A stretch of 64,000 bases of DNA from Ustulina deusta (GCA_023159155.1 JAJNNX010000072.1:1-64000); one strand, 5' to 3'. Counted from the first letter of the stretch, positions 14,001 to 24,655 are shown. A program made the numbers and translations. The notes: generated by a model not told the origin, from the letters alone.

Positions 14001-14559
14001 AGTCTTTGCTATAGAGGTATATATATTTCTTGCCGCTTTTAAAAGGTTATTAGAGTTCTAGTACTGTATGGTTGTCTGCTTGAACTTTCAAATTGCAATG
14101 TTTTTAAGTCCACGAATAAAGTTTTTCTCAGCTAAAGTAGGTATTGACTAGCACGTGGAGAGCTAGGTCTGCTGAGGTGGTTTGCGGGCCTGGGTCAAGC
14201 AGGGCAAAGTCTGCCGCCATTCCGTTGAGGGTAGGATTGGTGGACGGCTCCTCAGCAAACAAGTTCTTAGTAGTATTTATAACAAGCTTGGAAATAGTAT
14301 GCAGATGCTATTATCTTAGCCGATCTAGCCCCTTAAAGCAGTATGTCAAAGGGCATTATAATCAGCGCGATAGAGATAGTATACCATTGATACGATGGGA
14401 CTAGGATCGTCGCCTAAGAGGTTGACCATTTGTTTATAAGCGTTCAGGCGTGAGCGCAACCTGGGCGGTGCACTTTTTCCACCCTCCCGTAATTGATTCT
14501 AATGATTGAAGCCGCTTTCGCAGCTCTACTACCTATATAAGATGGAGGTCTCTATAGGC

Positions 14560-15003
14560 AAATCGCTTGTCATCTCACGCTTCGGGGATACTTCAACATT
14601 GTCTAAATATCTTCCATCGCTACAGTATCTTCTATAGCGCTGCGTCAACGGCGACCCGGCTACCTCTTCCATTGGCTTCCTGGCCCCCTTATCAGACCAA
14701 GCCGCCATGAACCATTGGTTGGACCTGCAAGCTTCTATCACAGGGCCCAGGCCGGAGAACACGCTTCTGGTGGCCACCACTGGGGACGGTGCCGTCATTG
14801 CCACGGTAGTCGTCGCGCGCGCGCTGAAGCAGATATATGCGTACAAGGGCGAGATCAGGAAGCTCCTCATGCACCCCGACTTCCGCGGCGGCGAGGTCGG
14901 GGCCGCCATGATGGCGGAGGCGGAGCGCGCGGCGCGCGACGAGTTAGAGTTTGAGTTGCTTGTTCTTGATACGCCGGCTAGGTTGTTTTATTTGATTGAT
15001 TGA
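14560..15003 (+). pseudogene. GNAT-family acetyltransferase, broken at both ends
   Basis: The plus strand from about 14,638 reads CVNGDPATSSIGFLAPLSD and continues through 14,707-15,003. It includes the GNAT beta4/acetyl-CoA-binding segment KLLMHPDFRGGEVGAAMMAE (the R/Q-x-x-G-x-A/G region) and the start of the following LLVLDT strand. The open frame is closed on its 5' side by a TAG at 14,635-14,637, at a position where family members tend to have Gln, so a CAG-to-TAG change is plausible. At the 3' end the protein stops a few residues after LLVLDT, missing the C-terminal A-x-x-F-Y-x-x-x-G-W part, and A+T-rich repeat DNA begins about 50 bp later. Acetyl-CoA-dependent N-acetylation is the family activity; this copy is unlikely to be functional. 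The substrate cannot be inferred. Confidence 0.65.
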
Positions 15004-15052
15004 TTGATTGATTTGTTTAATGTTGTAGGAGGGAATATTCCTGCTTCTTGAC

Positions 15053-15530
15053 CTCCTAAAAAGTATAAAACGTAGTAAGCTTTTATATATATGTATAATA
15101 ATACTAGATTATATTTGTTAGCTTAATATTTTATTGTTTATAGTTATTATAACCTGATCTATTAAATTTGTTCTAATTAGTTTTTTAACTGCTTTTATTA
15201 CTACTTTTAAATGTTTGCTTTAGTAGTTAATTTTTTTTTGTTTAGTTTAACTAGTTTTAAAAATAACGTTTATACTATTTAAAACTTTTTATATTTATAC
15301 TAATAAAACTTTATAAAAAAAACCTATTAATAACTTAAATAAGTACTATTAAAACTTTTTACTACTAGCTATAAAAACAGCAATATTAAAACTTTTATGT
15401 TATATTAAAACTACTTTTTTTTAATATATTCTTGCGTAATATTTTTGCCTTTTAGCAGAATAGGCTTGTTATTAACTATGCTAAAGCTAGAACTTTTTTA
15501 AGACTTTTATTTCTGGTCCATTTGGGTGGC
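15053..15530. other. A+T-rich repeat remnant
   Basis: Short return to the composition of the first 14 kb, immediately 3' of the truncated acetyltransferase. It looks like RIP-mutated repeat DNA that removed the gene's end. No family is recognisable. Confidence 0.5.
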
Positions 15531-15689
15531 TGTTAGTGTGGGCAGTAAATTACGCATACAAATTGTATGGGCAGTCTACTTTTTTTACTAATAGTAAGTG
15601 CCAAGAAATGTAGTGGGAGGAGGGAAGTTGTAGGTTGTTTTATTTGAAGGAGGGGTGGACGGAATGGGGCGTGCACCCTTTTCCCGGCC

Positions 15690-16441
15690 CTTGGTATGAA
15701 GATCGAAGTGTTTTGCCCATCTAACACCTATTTCATTATTGGTCCAGCCATTATCTGAAAGGTCGATAACCCAATCCGCCGGTAAAGTGGTGTCGCGATA
15801 CCATGACGCGAGATGGACCTTGCCTGCGAAGATGATGTACGGCGGCACCGCCCAACCTTGAGAATTGATGGCCTGGTTCGCAGTAACCCATTCTCTGCCT
15901 CCAGGCTCGGCTTGTCTAGGGCGCCCACGTCTTTCGGAACTTGTAACAACCATTCCGGTGGTTATTTTGCCCATTTAAACCCCCGTCTCATCAAAGTTGT
16001 AGATATGCTCGACCTGTATGCCGTATTGCTCGATTGTGCGTTCTACAAGCTCAAACCACGCGCGGTAACTTGCAGGATCTTCATTAAAGGCTCGCTGGTA
16101 ATCGATTCGGCGGTTATAACGCGTTCGCGTCGGAGAATATTAGCCATTTCTTGAACGTATCGAAGCCGGGGCGGAAACGCTCGCGCATCTAGCTCGAGAA
16201 CACGTTTGGCAATGGTTTCCTCTCCAGGCGTTGTTAATTTTCGCTTTGTTACGTTTGTAACGTGGAGAGGTTTAATGCCGTTGATTCGTCGCTGGAGGGC
16301 GCAGTGGGAGATGTTGTAGATTTGAGCAAGCTTGCGAAGGGATAATTCAGGGTTGCGTTTTTTAGCTTGAATCGCTAGCTGCAGATCGGCTTCTTTAGAT
16401 TTTTGTGGCATTGTTTTGTTATGGAGAAATATATAAGTCAA
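15690..16441 (-). pseudogene. pogo/Fot1-type DDE transposase relic
   Basis: The 5' part (16,408 down to about 16,110) encodes MPQKSKEADLQLAIQAKK and a helix-turn-helix (LSLRKLAQIYNISHCALQRR), the Psq/CENP-B-type DNA-binding start of pogo-family transposases. After an apparent internal deletion and frame change near 16,095, another frame gives DYQRAFNEDPASYRAWFEL and then IYNFDETG, which holds the first catalytic Asp. A TAA (15,975-15,977) follows directly, and the same frame resumes as MGKITTGMVV, RGRPRQAEPGGREWVTA and WVIDLSDNGWTNNEIG down to about 15,690. The rest of the catalytic core, including the later D residues, is absent. In the family this enzyme cuts and pastes at TA sites. The copy is dead: deletion, stop and truncation are all visible. 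Confidence 0.75.
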
Positions 16442-16625
16442 GTTGAAAAATGAGAAAGTGTTGAAAAGTGTATCATTGACCCGTGGGTGACCCCGCTGTC
16501 ATCTTTCCTCCAGGCATTCTATCGGAATGTGCCCTAGATTTACTCCTACCCTGCTGACAATCCCTCTAGTTCCCGAGACTGACACCCCCCCAGCCCCATC
16601 AGACTCGCTTGGCATTGACACTCTT

Positions 16626-17301
16626 CTAGTTCTGGTATCTCGACTCGGTTTGATAGGCCGAGGAACCAGCAAGGACCTGGATTGGACTACCATCGTGCGG
16701 AATGATGGCGACTTTCGTATGGCAAGACGTGCAGAATATATTGACATTCTCGCACCAGCCGGCTAAGTGCGGGATGCAAGCGAAGCATAGGCAAAAGATG
16801 CAGCAGAGGACGCTTGCTATACTGGACCAGCATAGCTCGAGTTAGCGATGGGTTGATCTGACCAAGAGCATAACGGGAGGAAAGAGAGAAAGAGAGTATG
16901 ATTAGACGCACGTCTGCTGAGAGTCGCCCTCCTTCTCAATGCGCGTCAGTGACCTCGTCTTGCAAAAGGGGCAGTCAATGTATGCAGGTGTCGCGGTCAA
17001 GCGATTCAGCGGCGTGACCATGGGTGGATTTCGCTCCTCAATGATATGAGGCATGTTGTCAGCGATTGGAGCAACTGCAGGCGCGATATGTCTACACAGT
17101 CGTTAGAGTTCTTGATCTCCACCCGAGGCTCACAATGGCAAACTCTTCTTGTATCAGCGCCTGAGGCAGTGAGGTTGATGGCGCCGGGCCATCATCTTTG
17201 GTTGTCTCGTTGGTGGTCTGATTGGCATTGTGGTGTGCGGGACCCTTTCGTTCGTGACTATCCATTGTTATGACCCCCTCTGCATGATGAGATTCCGCCA
17301 T
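16626..17301 (-). CDS. LITAF-like zinc-ribbon membrane-associated protein
   Basis: Three exons, 17,301-17,134, 17,036-16,912 and 16,821-16,626, splice to 162 residues. Intron 1 (97 nt) has donor gtgagc, branch gctgac and acceptor ttgag. Intron 2 (90 nt) has donor gtgcgt and acceptor ccag. Both junctions keep phase. The N-terminal ~56 residues are polar. The LITAF domain follows: YIDCPFCKTRSLTRIEKEG supplies the first C-x-x-C, ASVLCCIFCLCFACIPHLAG is the Cys-rich hydrophobic stretch, and NIFCTSCHTKVAIIPHDG supplies the second C-x-x-C. In the family four Cys bind zinc and the hydrophobic segment inserts in endosomal or plasma-membrane leaflets as a monotopic anchor. The His usually two residues before the second C-x-x-C is Ile here. 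It is transcribed divergently from the HET gene. The start could also be the internal ATG at 17,265. Confidence 0.75.
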
Positions 17302-17756
17302 TGTGTTAAGAGTCTCAGCGAGGAAAGAAGTTTGTTAGAGAAACCGGGACATGTCGGGGACGAAAAAAGGAACTATGACTTTGTCAGCGTGGCAAACATG
17401 GCTGCCCTACACACCTGTGCCTACCAATACCACTACAACCTGGCCACAACAGGTGATCTATAAAAAGCACTGTGTAAGCTCACCGCGGGGTCCCAACGAT
17501 TGATATTGAGCTTTTATTGTAAATCCTGCCGGGTACAACGGCCCTATATCCAACAGCCGTCCACGTTCTCTATATACGATTCCCATTGGCGCTTCGGTGA
17601 TTAACCATAGACAGTCTCAGTCTTATTGAAGTGAGGCTATTTAGCCCCTGCTCTTATACATATCCCAAACCGTCCGTCAGCGAATACTCTCTGTCTGCAA
17701 AGTACGATCGTAGGATTAAGTCATTCCAGCAACCATTTGAAGGTGGGCTATTGAGG
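17302..17756. promoter_or_regulatory. Shared divergent intergenic region LITAF/HET
   Basis: The 455 bp between the LITAF start and the preferred HET start (17,757) must hold both promoters. Two TATA-like blocks, ctataaaa at 17,458-17,465 and tatatacg at 17,571-17,578, face the HET side. No specific factor site is claimed. Confidence 0.35.
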
Positions 17757-19526
17757 ATGCGTCTTTTGAAAACAAGCCCCCAGGACGGGGGAAATTTAGT
17801 CCTAGTGGAAAAGAATCCAAATGAGATGGTCGGTTTACGATATGCCATCTTGTCGCATACATGGGAAGAGGATGAACTAGTTTATGAAGATATCATCTAT
17901 GGCACAGAGGAAAGTAAGTCGAAGACGTCGCGAAACAAGGTGCGCATGGTATGTGACATAGCGGCGCAAGACAATTATGAGTACGTTTGGATAGATACGT
18001 GCTGTATCGACAAGAGGAGCAGTGCGGAGCTTTCGGAAGCCATCAACTCGATGTTCGATTGGTATCGCGACGCAAACGTTTCCTACGCATACCTGGTCGA
18101 CGCTGCTGATAATCTGACGACAGAATGGGGAAAAGCCCGCTTCTCGAATAGTAGATGGTTCCGTCGTGGGTGGACGCTGCAGGAACTCCTTGCACCTAGA
18201 GAAATTGAGTTTTTCTCTGGCTCCTGGACACCTATCGGCAACAAGAGAACCCTGAGCATGCTCCTTGCTGAGATCACTGGGATCGATGTTGAGATACTGA
18301 TGGATCAGAAGCCTCTCAGTTCGGCAAGCATAGCGAGACGGATGTCTTGGGCTGCCAAGAGAGAGGTTTCGAGGCCGGAAGATATGGCGTACTGTCTGAT
18401 GGGCGTGTTCTCAGTCAGCATGCCGATGTTGTACGGTGAAGGTGCGGAAAAAGCGTTTCTTCGATTACAGGAAGAGCTGATGAAAGGGTCCGATGACCAG
18501 TCCTTATTTGCTTGGGCCAGTCCATCATCACCACCGCAAAGGCGATTCGGGTTATTGGCGCCGTCCCCATCTAGTTTTCTGTACTCTCATAGCATCATAC
18601 CATACGAGGACTGGGAGCCGAGATCACCGTATACCATGACAAACCGCGGTTTGCGTATCGATCTCCACTTGACTGCGCTCGATGCTATGCAATTCGTGGC
18701 GGCTCTCGATTGTCCCTCGCCTCCTGACTTCGAGAACTCAAGTTTCTTGGCCATCTACCTTGAGAAGCTCTCTGAGAACGACGAACAATACACTAGAGTC
18801 AAAGTTGGGACTTTCGCCAAGGTACGCAACCGTGGTGCACTTCGCACCATTTACATCCGGCAGAAGCCACACGCATTGCCTGAAGACGGCGCATTTCCTC
18901 AGCACATTATGCAGGTTCGGAGCGCACCACCGGTTGATCTATACCTAGCGAAGCGTATCATTACACCATCAAAAGCCCCGAAAGATATACCAGCGCTTTC
19001 CATAAGAGAAATCAACGGAGTTGCGCTGAGCAACCTGCTCCAACGCGCAATTTCTGTGCCGAGGGGTGCAAACCAGCTTGCTGCGGGGATAATCTTCGAG
19101 CGTGGCGATGGAGAAAGGGTCATGGTGCTGGTCGGGTCATGGCGGAGCTTTCAAGTTGGCTTTGACGCACACGAACTCGACGTCAGCACAGATCTTTGGA
19201 GCATTAAGTTCAGTGACATACAACCTCTATTTAGACCATCAGTATCAGGGAGGATTGAGCTCGAATACCACAGCGTTCGAGTGTCTGCCACGTCTGCAGT
19301 GCGGTCATCGTCCAAGTACTATCTCATCGACATCAGTATCGAGGAAGTCAAGCGCTCTATGCGGGCCTCTGAGAGGTTGTTTAGAGCTTACGAAGTCGCT
19401 ACTGGGTCTGGGCCGCGAAATGTACAGAGCACGGCGTCGGCATGTCCCGCTGATCTATCTGTGGAGGAACGGGAGGGCAAAAAGAAAGTCGAGCATAAAA
19501 AGGCATGGTGGCGACTTGCCAAGTGA
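17757..19526 (+). CDS. HET-domain (heterokaryon incompatibility) protein
   Basis: An uninterrupted frame gives 589 residues from the ATG at 17,757 (MRLLKTSPQDGGN), the usual kind of start for this family. An in-frame ATG at 17,631 would add 42 residues of unremarkable sequence. HET-domain blocks are clear: YAILSHTWEEDE near residue 29, YVWIDTCCIDKRSSAELSEA near 76, SMFDWYRDANVSYAYLVD near 98 and SRWFRRGWTLQELLAPREIE near 132. These are followed by RPEDMAYCLMGVFSVSMPML and the LYGEGAEKAFLRLQEE block. The C-terminal ~300 residues look like the beta-rich region of HET-E/D-like proteins, without a NACHT or WD40 part. HET domains trigger programmed cell death on non-self recognition during hyphal fusion. 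The partner is unknown; the divergent LITAF-like gene is a candidate. Confidence 0.9.
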   Translation: MRLLKTSPQDGGNLVLVEKNPNEMVGLRYAILSHTWEEDELVYEDIIYGTEESKSKTSRNKVRMVCDIAAQDNYEYVWIDTCCIDKRSSAELSEAINSMFDWYRDANVSYAYLVDAADNLTTEWGKARFSNSRWFRRGWTLQELLAPREIEFFSGSWTPIGNKRTLSMLLAEITGIDVEILMDQKPLSSASIARRMSWAAKREVSRPEDMAYCLMGVFSVSMPMLYGEGAEKAFLRLQEELMKGSDDQSLFAWASPSSPPQRRFGLLAPSPSSFLYSHSIIPYEDWEPRSPYTMTNRGLRIDLHLTALDAMQFVAALDCPSPPDFENSSFLAIYLEKLSENDEQYTRVKVGTFAKVRNRGALRTIYIRQKPHALPEDGAFPQHIMQVRSAPPVDLYLAKRIITPSKAPKDIPALSIREINGVALSNLLQRAISVPRGANQLAAGIIFERGDGERVMVLVGSWRSFQVGFDAHELDVSTDLWSIKFSDIQPLFRPSVSGRIELEYHSVRVSATSAVRSSSKYYLIDISIEEVKRSMRASERLFRAYEVATGSGPRNVQSTASACPADLSVEEREGKKKVEHKKAWWRLAK

Positions 19527-21567
19527 CGAGGAGAGTAAGAAAGGCATCCTAAAAAGCAGGCAGTCGGACTGAGAATCTAAGCAAGAACTGGCTTGATTGC
19601 TTGCTTGCGACTCCAATTCAGACCTATGAATCAAAGAGAGATGGGACATTTACGAATTACCGGATATCATTTGATATTCCCTATTTGCTCGAGCACGTCA
19701 CTAGAAACAACAACTCAGTAACCCGTGCTAGCTCACGATCTTCTCGGCGTCAACAGCCAACTTGCCTCCAAAGCACGCAGATACAACCGCTCCGCTACTA
19801 CAACAGTCGCCAGACACTAAATAACCCGCCATCTGCCTCCGCACAATCCAAACTCGCAGCAGCAAGCAACCCGAACCCTACCTCCTCATGTCTTCAAACG
19901 CCATCCCTCACACCCCCACCCTCATCCTAAAAGCCATAACCTCAACCTCAAACCGCATCTCCTCCCTCATAAGCCCCTCTGCATCGTCATTACCGCGAGC
20001 CTCGCACTACCAAATTACTTCCTAAGCGCCAGTCACACAGCTTCAAATCCATTACAATCTAGCAAAATATACATAATGCGCACAATCTCCTCTTATCAAT
20101 AACCGTTTAAGAACAGTCTAAATTTATATATCCAGCATACTCCAAAACAAGCGTGTCAGAAGAATATTGTGCACTTAATATAAAAGCATAAAAGTTCCTT
20201 GTTGTTACGTAAAGTTATAATCACCCGCGCAGGCTAATCTTCCAAGGACCTACATACATTTCCTCTATCGAAAGAAACATATTATAATAACGTTCACTTT
20301 AAGCAAACCAGTCTCATAGGATTACTAAATTCAAAGCACAACCAACTTCACTGTCATCTATACCGTCTATACTACTTGATACACTGTACAACACCTCCCC
20401 CCCCCTTTTCTTTTTGTATCCCATTATCTCCGTCTCCTGGGCTACTGTAGTGCAGCAAATTTAGTGAGCACCTCTCTTTGGATGGCGTCAGAGAGGTGGC
20501 TATTATCAATTAGCATAGAACAGTCTATATAAACTTCTCGTCTTATCAACCCTGCACCATGACGTGTGAAGGTCCGCGGCATAAGTTAGCTCTTATTAAA
20601 CCTGCTACCTACCTTCGACCTAGTAAAATTGCTTATTTATTGACTCTATAACCTTTTCCCCTTGACATTATAGCTGACTGTACTTATAGGGAGGGTATTT
20701 AGATGGTGATCCGAAGCTTGTCTTGATTGAATAATTGGTTTCTTCTGCTATATTTGGCTTTCTTTTTCCCCCCTTAATATATATAAGTTTGGCTATTTAG
20801 ATTATTGATCAAACGAGGTTAGGGTACCATAGCAATAGGCAGGTTAAATCAACAAGAATCCTAAGATTGTGTTAGAGCGACGCTAGAACTCACTTACCTT
20901 CTATCTGTCAGTCATCTAATAACATTTTATGCGATTATTATAATATATAAAGTGTTCTACTGCGCTAGGGTGAGGCCTCTGGGGGCTTAGCCGTACGCTC
21001 ACTGCTATTAATCATACGATCCAGATGTTTATATAAATAAGGAGCTTTTGAAAGTGTCACGGATAGGCTACTTACGAAGATCACGATAATTACAGACATA
21101 GCAGTATAGAGCTTCACAAACGATCTTGTAGGTGCCCCACGCCAATGCATGATCTTCCGCCTCACTCACGGAAATAGAATAGCTGAAGAAAGGCTCATAT
21201 ACCTACCTCATATACCTACCATTTCAGCAATGCACTCACTCATCGGGCTAGTGCAAACAGCAAGTCCGATGCTCGATAATGAAATACCGAAGATCAACTC
21301 AAAGATTTATACGATCTAAGTATTTCTTGTATCGAACCTCAATATGGTAGATCCCACGAGCGCGCTAGTCGGTATCACAGCAGGCATTGTACCACGACTA
21401 AACAGTCTAGACAACCTATAACCCCTGACCTAACCATAACGACCCGAGTCAATCAGGTAAAAGCTTACTTGGTGGTCCTGTGGCGCAACTTCACCCGCAT
21501 CATCATTCCATCGACTGGCTTAGGCGTGACTCGTCGTGTCTGTTACGAGGCATGTCAGTGGAAACGT
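19527..21567. other. Intergenic region between convergent HET and P450 genes
   Basis: Contains the ~215-bp dispersed repeat at 20,489-20,704, otherwise little. A 45-codon frame at 19,888-20,025 (MSSNAIPHTPTLILKAITST...) and a 66-codon minus frame at 20,965-21,165 with one hydrophobic stretch were seen but match nothing I recognise. Confidence 0.5.
20489..20704 (+). repeat. Dispersed ~215-bp repeat, copy 1
   Basis: Direct repeat of 25,228-25,440, starting at cgtcagagaggt and running through tatataaacttctcgt, cataagttagctcttatta and cttatttattgactct. Copy 1 keeps more G/C. It could be a solo LTR or a non-autonomous element; no ends with TG/CA or TIRs were convincing. Confidence 0.7.
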
Positions 21568-23526
21568 TCACGACGGGTTGGACAGCTTATGTGAACTGAC
21601 TGGGTACATCTCTGACGCAACCTTGTAGTGACCATGCTCTTCTAAAGTGGTGTTTCCAGCTTCATCTACTACAAGCTGGCCGAGCCCAACCTGACGAGGA
21701 AGAAGTATGTTAGCGAGAACCCTTTCCATAATCCCCCTAGGGGGCGACTACGCGGAGTCTATATCACGAACCTTAACAAAGTCGTAGCGACGGCCAATGA
21801 GTGCCACCACTACACGAGCTTCAAGATTAGCTAGCTCTTGGCCGATGCAATTGCGGGGCCCCCTTTCGAAGGGACGCCAGGCCGAGGGTGGGATTTGTTT
21901 GGTCCCAGTCCCAGTCCCAGTCTCGTTTTGCAGCCAACGCTCAGGTACAAAGTCATTCGCTGTGTTGCCATATACCTCCGGGTCGCGTTGAATCATGATT
22001 GCGCAGTTATAGATGTTGACTCCTTCCAGATTGTATTCACCAGTTGATGTCTGAACCTTGATTCCAGCCCCTGGCTTTGTCAGTCGCGCGGTGCCCGCAG
22101 GAGGCCAGAGACGGAGGGTCTCTTTGATAACGGCTGTCGTATAGGTCATTTGGCTAAGTAAGTCGTGGCCACTGTCGGAGAGAAACATGTCCCGTACAAT
22201 GGCCGGGTTCGTGTCTAGGATTCAGCAACTAATTAGTCACTTGCCCATTCAAAAACTGAAATTGGTTTATAGATAGAGGGAAGGTAGAGCAGTCGAACTA
22301 ACCTAGGCCGAATATACTGTCTAGTTCGTCGCGCAAGGATCGCATTGCATGTGGTGTACGCGAAAGCTCATAAAACATCCAAGAAAGCAGCATACTTGTG
22401 GTATCGTGACCGGCGAAGAGGAATGTGCTTAATTGGTCGCATGCTTCCTCAATAGCTCGAGATGGCATGGTGCTCGTATTATCATCATCAAGGCTCAGGG
22501 AGAGGATACTCCGAGATTTCGCGCTTTGGTGTTTCCGATTGCCATACGCATCCTGAACAATAGATCTGAGCCTTTTTCTCACACACCCCGTGAGATGTCA
22601 GCGCTTCCACTCTTTAAGTGGTGTGAAGAACCAAGGTAGATCCATTTGCTCGCTCGCGTAAGTCTCGAACAGTTCACGGTAGGCACTGGTGAATTCATTC
22701 GGCTCATCCATCTTCTGGACACCAAAATCGACATCCATAGTGACACCCGTAATAATGTCAAAGGTCAGGTTTCCAGTGAGCTCAACAAGGGAAAAGGACT
22801 TTTCGGTTGCTACAAAGTCGTCTAGGTTGCCGAGAAACGTCATTGACTTCTCTAGAATACGAGGAAGGAATATATTAATTTGTTGAGGTGCGAAGCCGGC
22901 GTTGAATCGTTTGCGCAACCGTTTCCACTCCTCTCCTTAGGACGTTATAAGCTACATTTTAGCAATACGAAAGAAATCAACTAAGAGTAATAAAGCCTCG
23001 TGGGACAAAGAAAGGGGGACGTAGAGGGACGCAGTACATGGAACTGCGACATACATCGGCACCCAGGATAGAGGTTGGGCCGGTCACGTGTACCATATGA
23101 CCATAGACTTGTGGCATTTTAGGTAGACTGTAGGGGAACTGCTTATACGCCTTGGAAACTTGCTCGGCTACCTCGTGGCTTCTAACGATAGCCATGGGAG
23201 GACCAAACGGCCGAAGGTCCATGAGCATCAAAGGTGGCCTCCCAAGAGCTTCGTTGATAGCCTGGAAGGCAAGATCTGGTAATCGTGCAACCACATTGTT
23301 AGCCGCAATAAATAGTGACAAGGGAGAAAGGATGACAAAGCCTACCCGGGTGCCCATTTGGCTTTCCTCCACGAATAAAGCTGTCCATGGTTTTGAGGTG
23401 GCCTAGGATGAGAGTTGTCGGCATTTGAGGAAGGTGGGCATATTGGCTGAACCTCTTGTAGCGAAGTCTGGCATAGCAATACGAGAGAAGCAGCGCAGCA
23501 GCGCCAAACACTAAAGGTAGAAGCAT
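21568..23526 (-). pseudogene. Cytochrome P450, near-complete with one in-frame stop
   Basis: Five exons: 23,526-23,346, 23,275-23,055, about 22,930-22,303, 22,214-21,772 and 21,690-21,568 (about 531 codons, normal for a microsomal fungal P450). The N-terminal anchor is MLLPLVFGAAALLLSYCYAR. The I-helix motif is AGHDTTS, the K-helix ExxR is KETLRL, and the heme loop is FERGPRNCIG with the ligand Cys. The last exon restores a family-like tail (VGLGQLVVDEAGN, YKVASEMYP). Two defects are visible. A TGA at 22,598-22,600 interrupts the frame after PLKEWKR, most simply a CGA-to-TGA change. The acceptor of intron 2 reads cctaag, and one G-to-A change from cctag would explain why the expected GEEWKRLRKRF start is off phase. 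Sequence style resembles stcS-like/CYP group E monooxygenases. Substrate unknown; probably non-functional unless the stop is bypassed. Confidence 0.8.
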
Positions 23527-24069
23527 TTTGGATTCGTGATTCTAGCTTGTGCTGTGATTTTTAGACCAAACAGACTGACTATACGGATTGAATATGCAGC
23601 GACGAAGGACAAAGAAAAGGGGACGTGAGGGGACGCACGCAGCAGAAAATAGGAGAGGGAGCTATGTTGGTTTGATTTCGCATCCTTTGTGTAAACCGTG
23701 TATACCGTGGCGGCAAATAGACATGGGAGGATTGAATCGTTACACTGTATAATACAATAAAAGTCACTGTGCCCTCCCAGATTCTGCACCGCTCACAGTA
23801 GGAAAGGATGTCCCGGGTACTGTACAACATATCATGACCCCTTTTGCTGACTAAGCTTCCCTTGAATCCTTACACCACACTGCCTCAGGAATCGTGAATC
23901 GCAGGTCTACCTGATCATCTGTACTGTCGTGTATTCGTTTGTTGCTATAAGGCTGGTTCTGTCACAAGCCCGTTCGATCGTGAGGTCGTGCACTCGTTGG
24001 GGCGTAATTGAATCCGCTCCGGTTCAGTCTCACCTGATCTCTCTCTTTTGTTAGGTCTGTGAGACCAAG
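23527..24069. other. Intergenic, upstream of the damaged P450
   Basis: About 540 bp upstream of the P450 start with no credible gene. It presumably includes the P450 promoter; no specific element was identified. Confidence 0.4.
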
Positions 24070-24477
24070 TTACTCGATGCCGTGACCCTGCATAGCACAC
24101 CGCTGCTCATGGCAGTCTTGGTCGGTCTCCGATTTCAACGTCCCGAACTTGGACATCTCATTTGTAGGCATGCTAGCAGGAGTAGAAGAGTGTAGCCTGC
24201 GTATAAACGTCCGTAGACCCGACAATGTCGCGTGAGGGATTCTGGGAAGCTGCGCTATAGACTCTTTTGAATCTACTTTATCTGATTTGGAGATAAGGCC
24301 TGTTGAGAACTTTTTGATCGGGTTCCAGGACGACACCGTTTGCACCACCAAAGATTTCAGTGGCACTGTGATGACTGGCATGCAACTACAGATAAGAGCG
24401 ATGCTAACTTCCAGGAGGCTACCAAAGGGCAATCGTAAGTACTTGAACAGGATGCAATGATAACCGAACCTTTGAGA
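24070..24477 (-). pseudogene. PTH11/rhodopsin-like receptor C-terminal fragment
   Basis: The minus strand carries a frame whose start region includes LPFGSLLEVSIALICSCMPV followed by ITVPLKSLVV. This resembles the last transmembrane helix (typically W..VE...gliCaClPalrPl) of fungal PTH11-type rhodopsin-domain membrane proteins. About 80 polar, Ser-rich residues follow, like the cytoplasmic tails of that family. All upstream helices are missing: at 24,478 the sequence changes abruptly into a TIR-element fragment (ttgaagtgagcaactg). The gene was most likely cut by that insertion. Identification rests on one helix, so it is tentative. Confidence 0.45.
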
Positions 24478-24645
24478 AATTGAAGTGAGCAACTGTAAAT
24501 AGCTGTTCACGACTCATAGAGACATGACAGCGCCCCTACACTAGGAGATAGGCCGAACCTACACTTCCTAGCATAGTAATCTCTCTATTCTCTTAGGGAA
24601 TCAATTAATCAAGTATAAGAAACAAGAAATATGAATTCATTCGCA
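24478..24645 (-). mobile_element. Deleted, inverted fragment of the TIR element
   Basis: Reverse complement of the interior of 24,785-24,965: both contain actaggagataggccgaacc followed by tacacttccta. It begins with ttgaagtg, like the element's terminus, joined directly to interior sequence, so it looks like an internally deleted copy in inverted orientation next to the full one. Confidence 0.65.
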
Positions 24646-24655
24646 GTGCTAGCTA

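Noticed and set aside
20965..21165. 66-codon minus frame with one hydrophobic segment
   Set aside because: Considered as an RTA1-like fragment, but similarity was limited to a generic membrane helix.
21320..21390. Possible tRNA (ggttcgatac B-box-like sequence, minus strand)
   Set aside because: No acceptor stem, A box or cloverleaf could be drawn around it.
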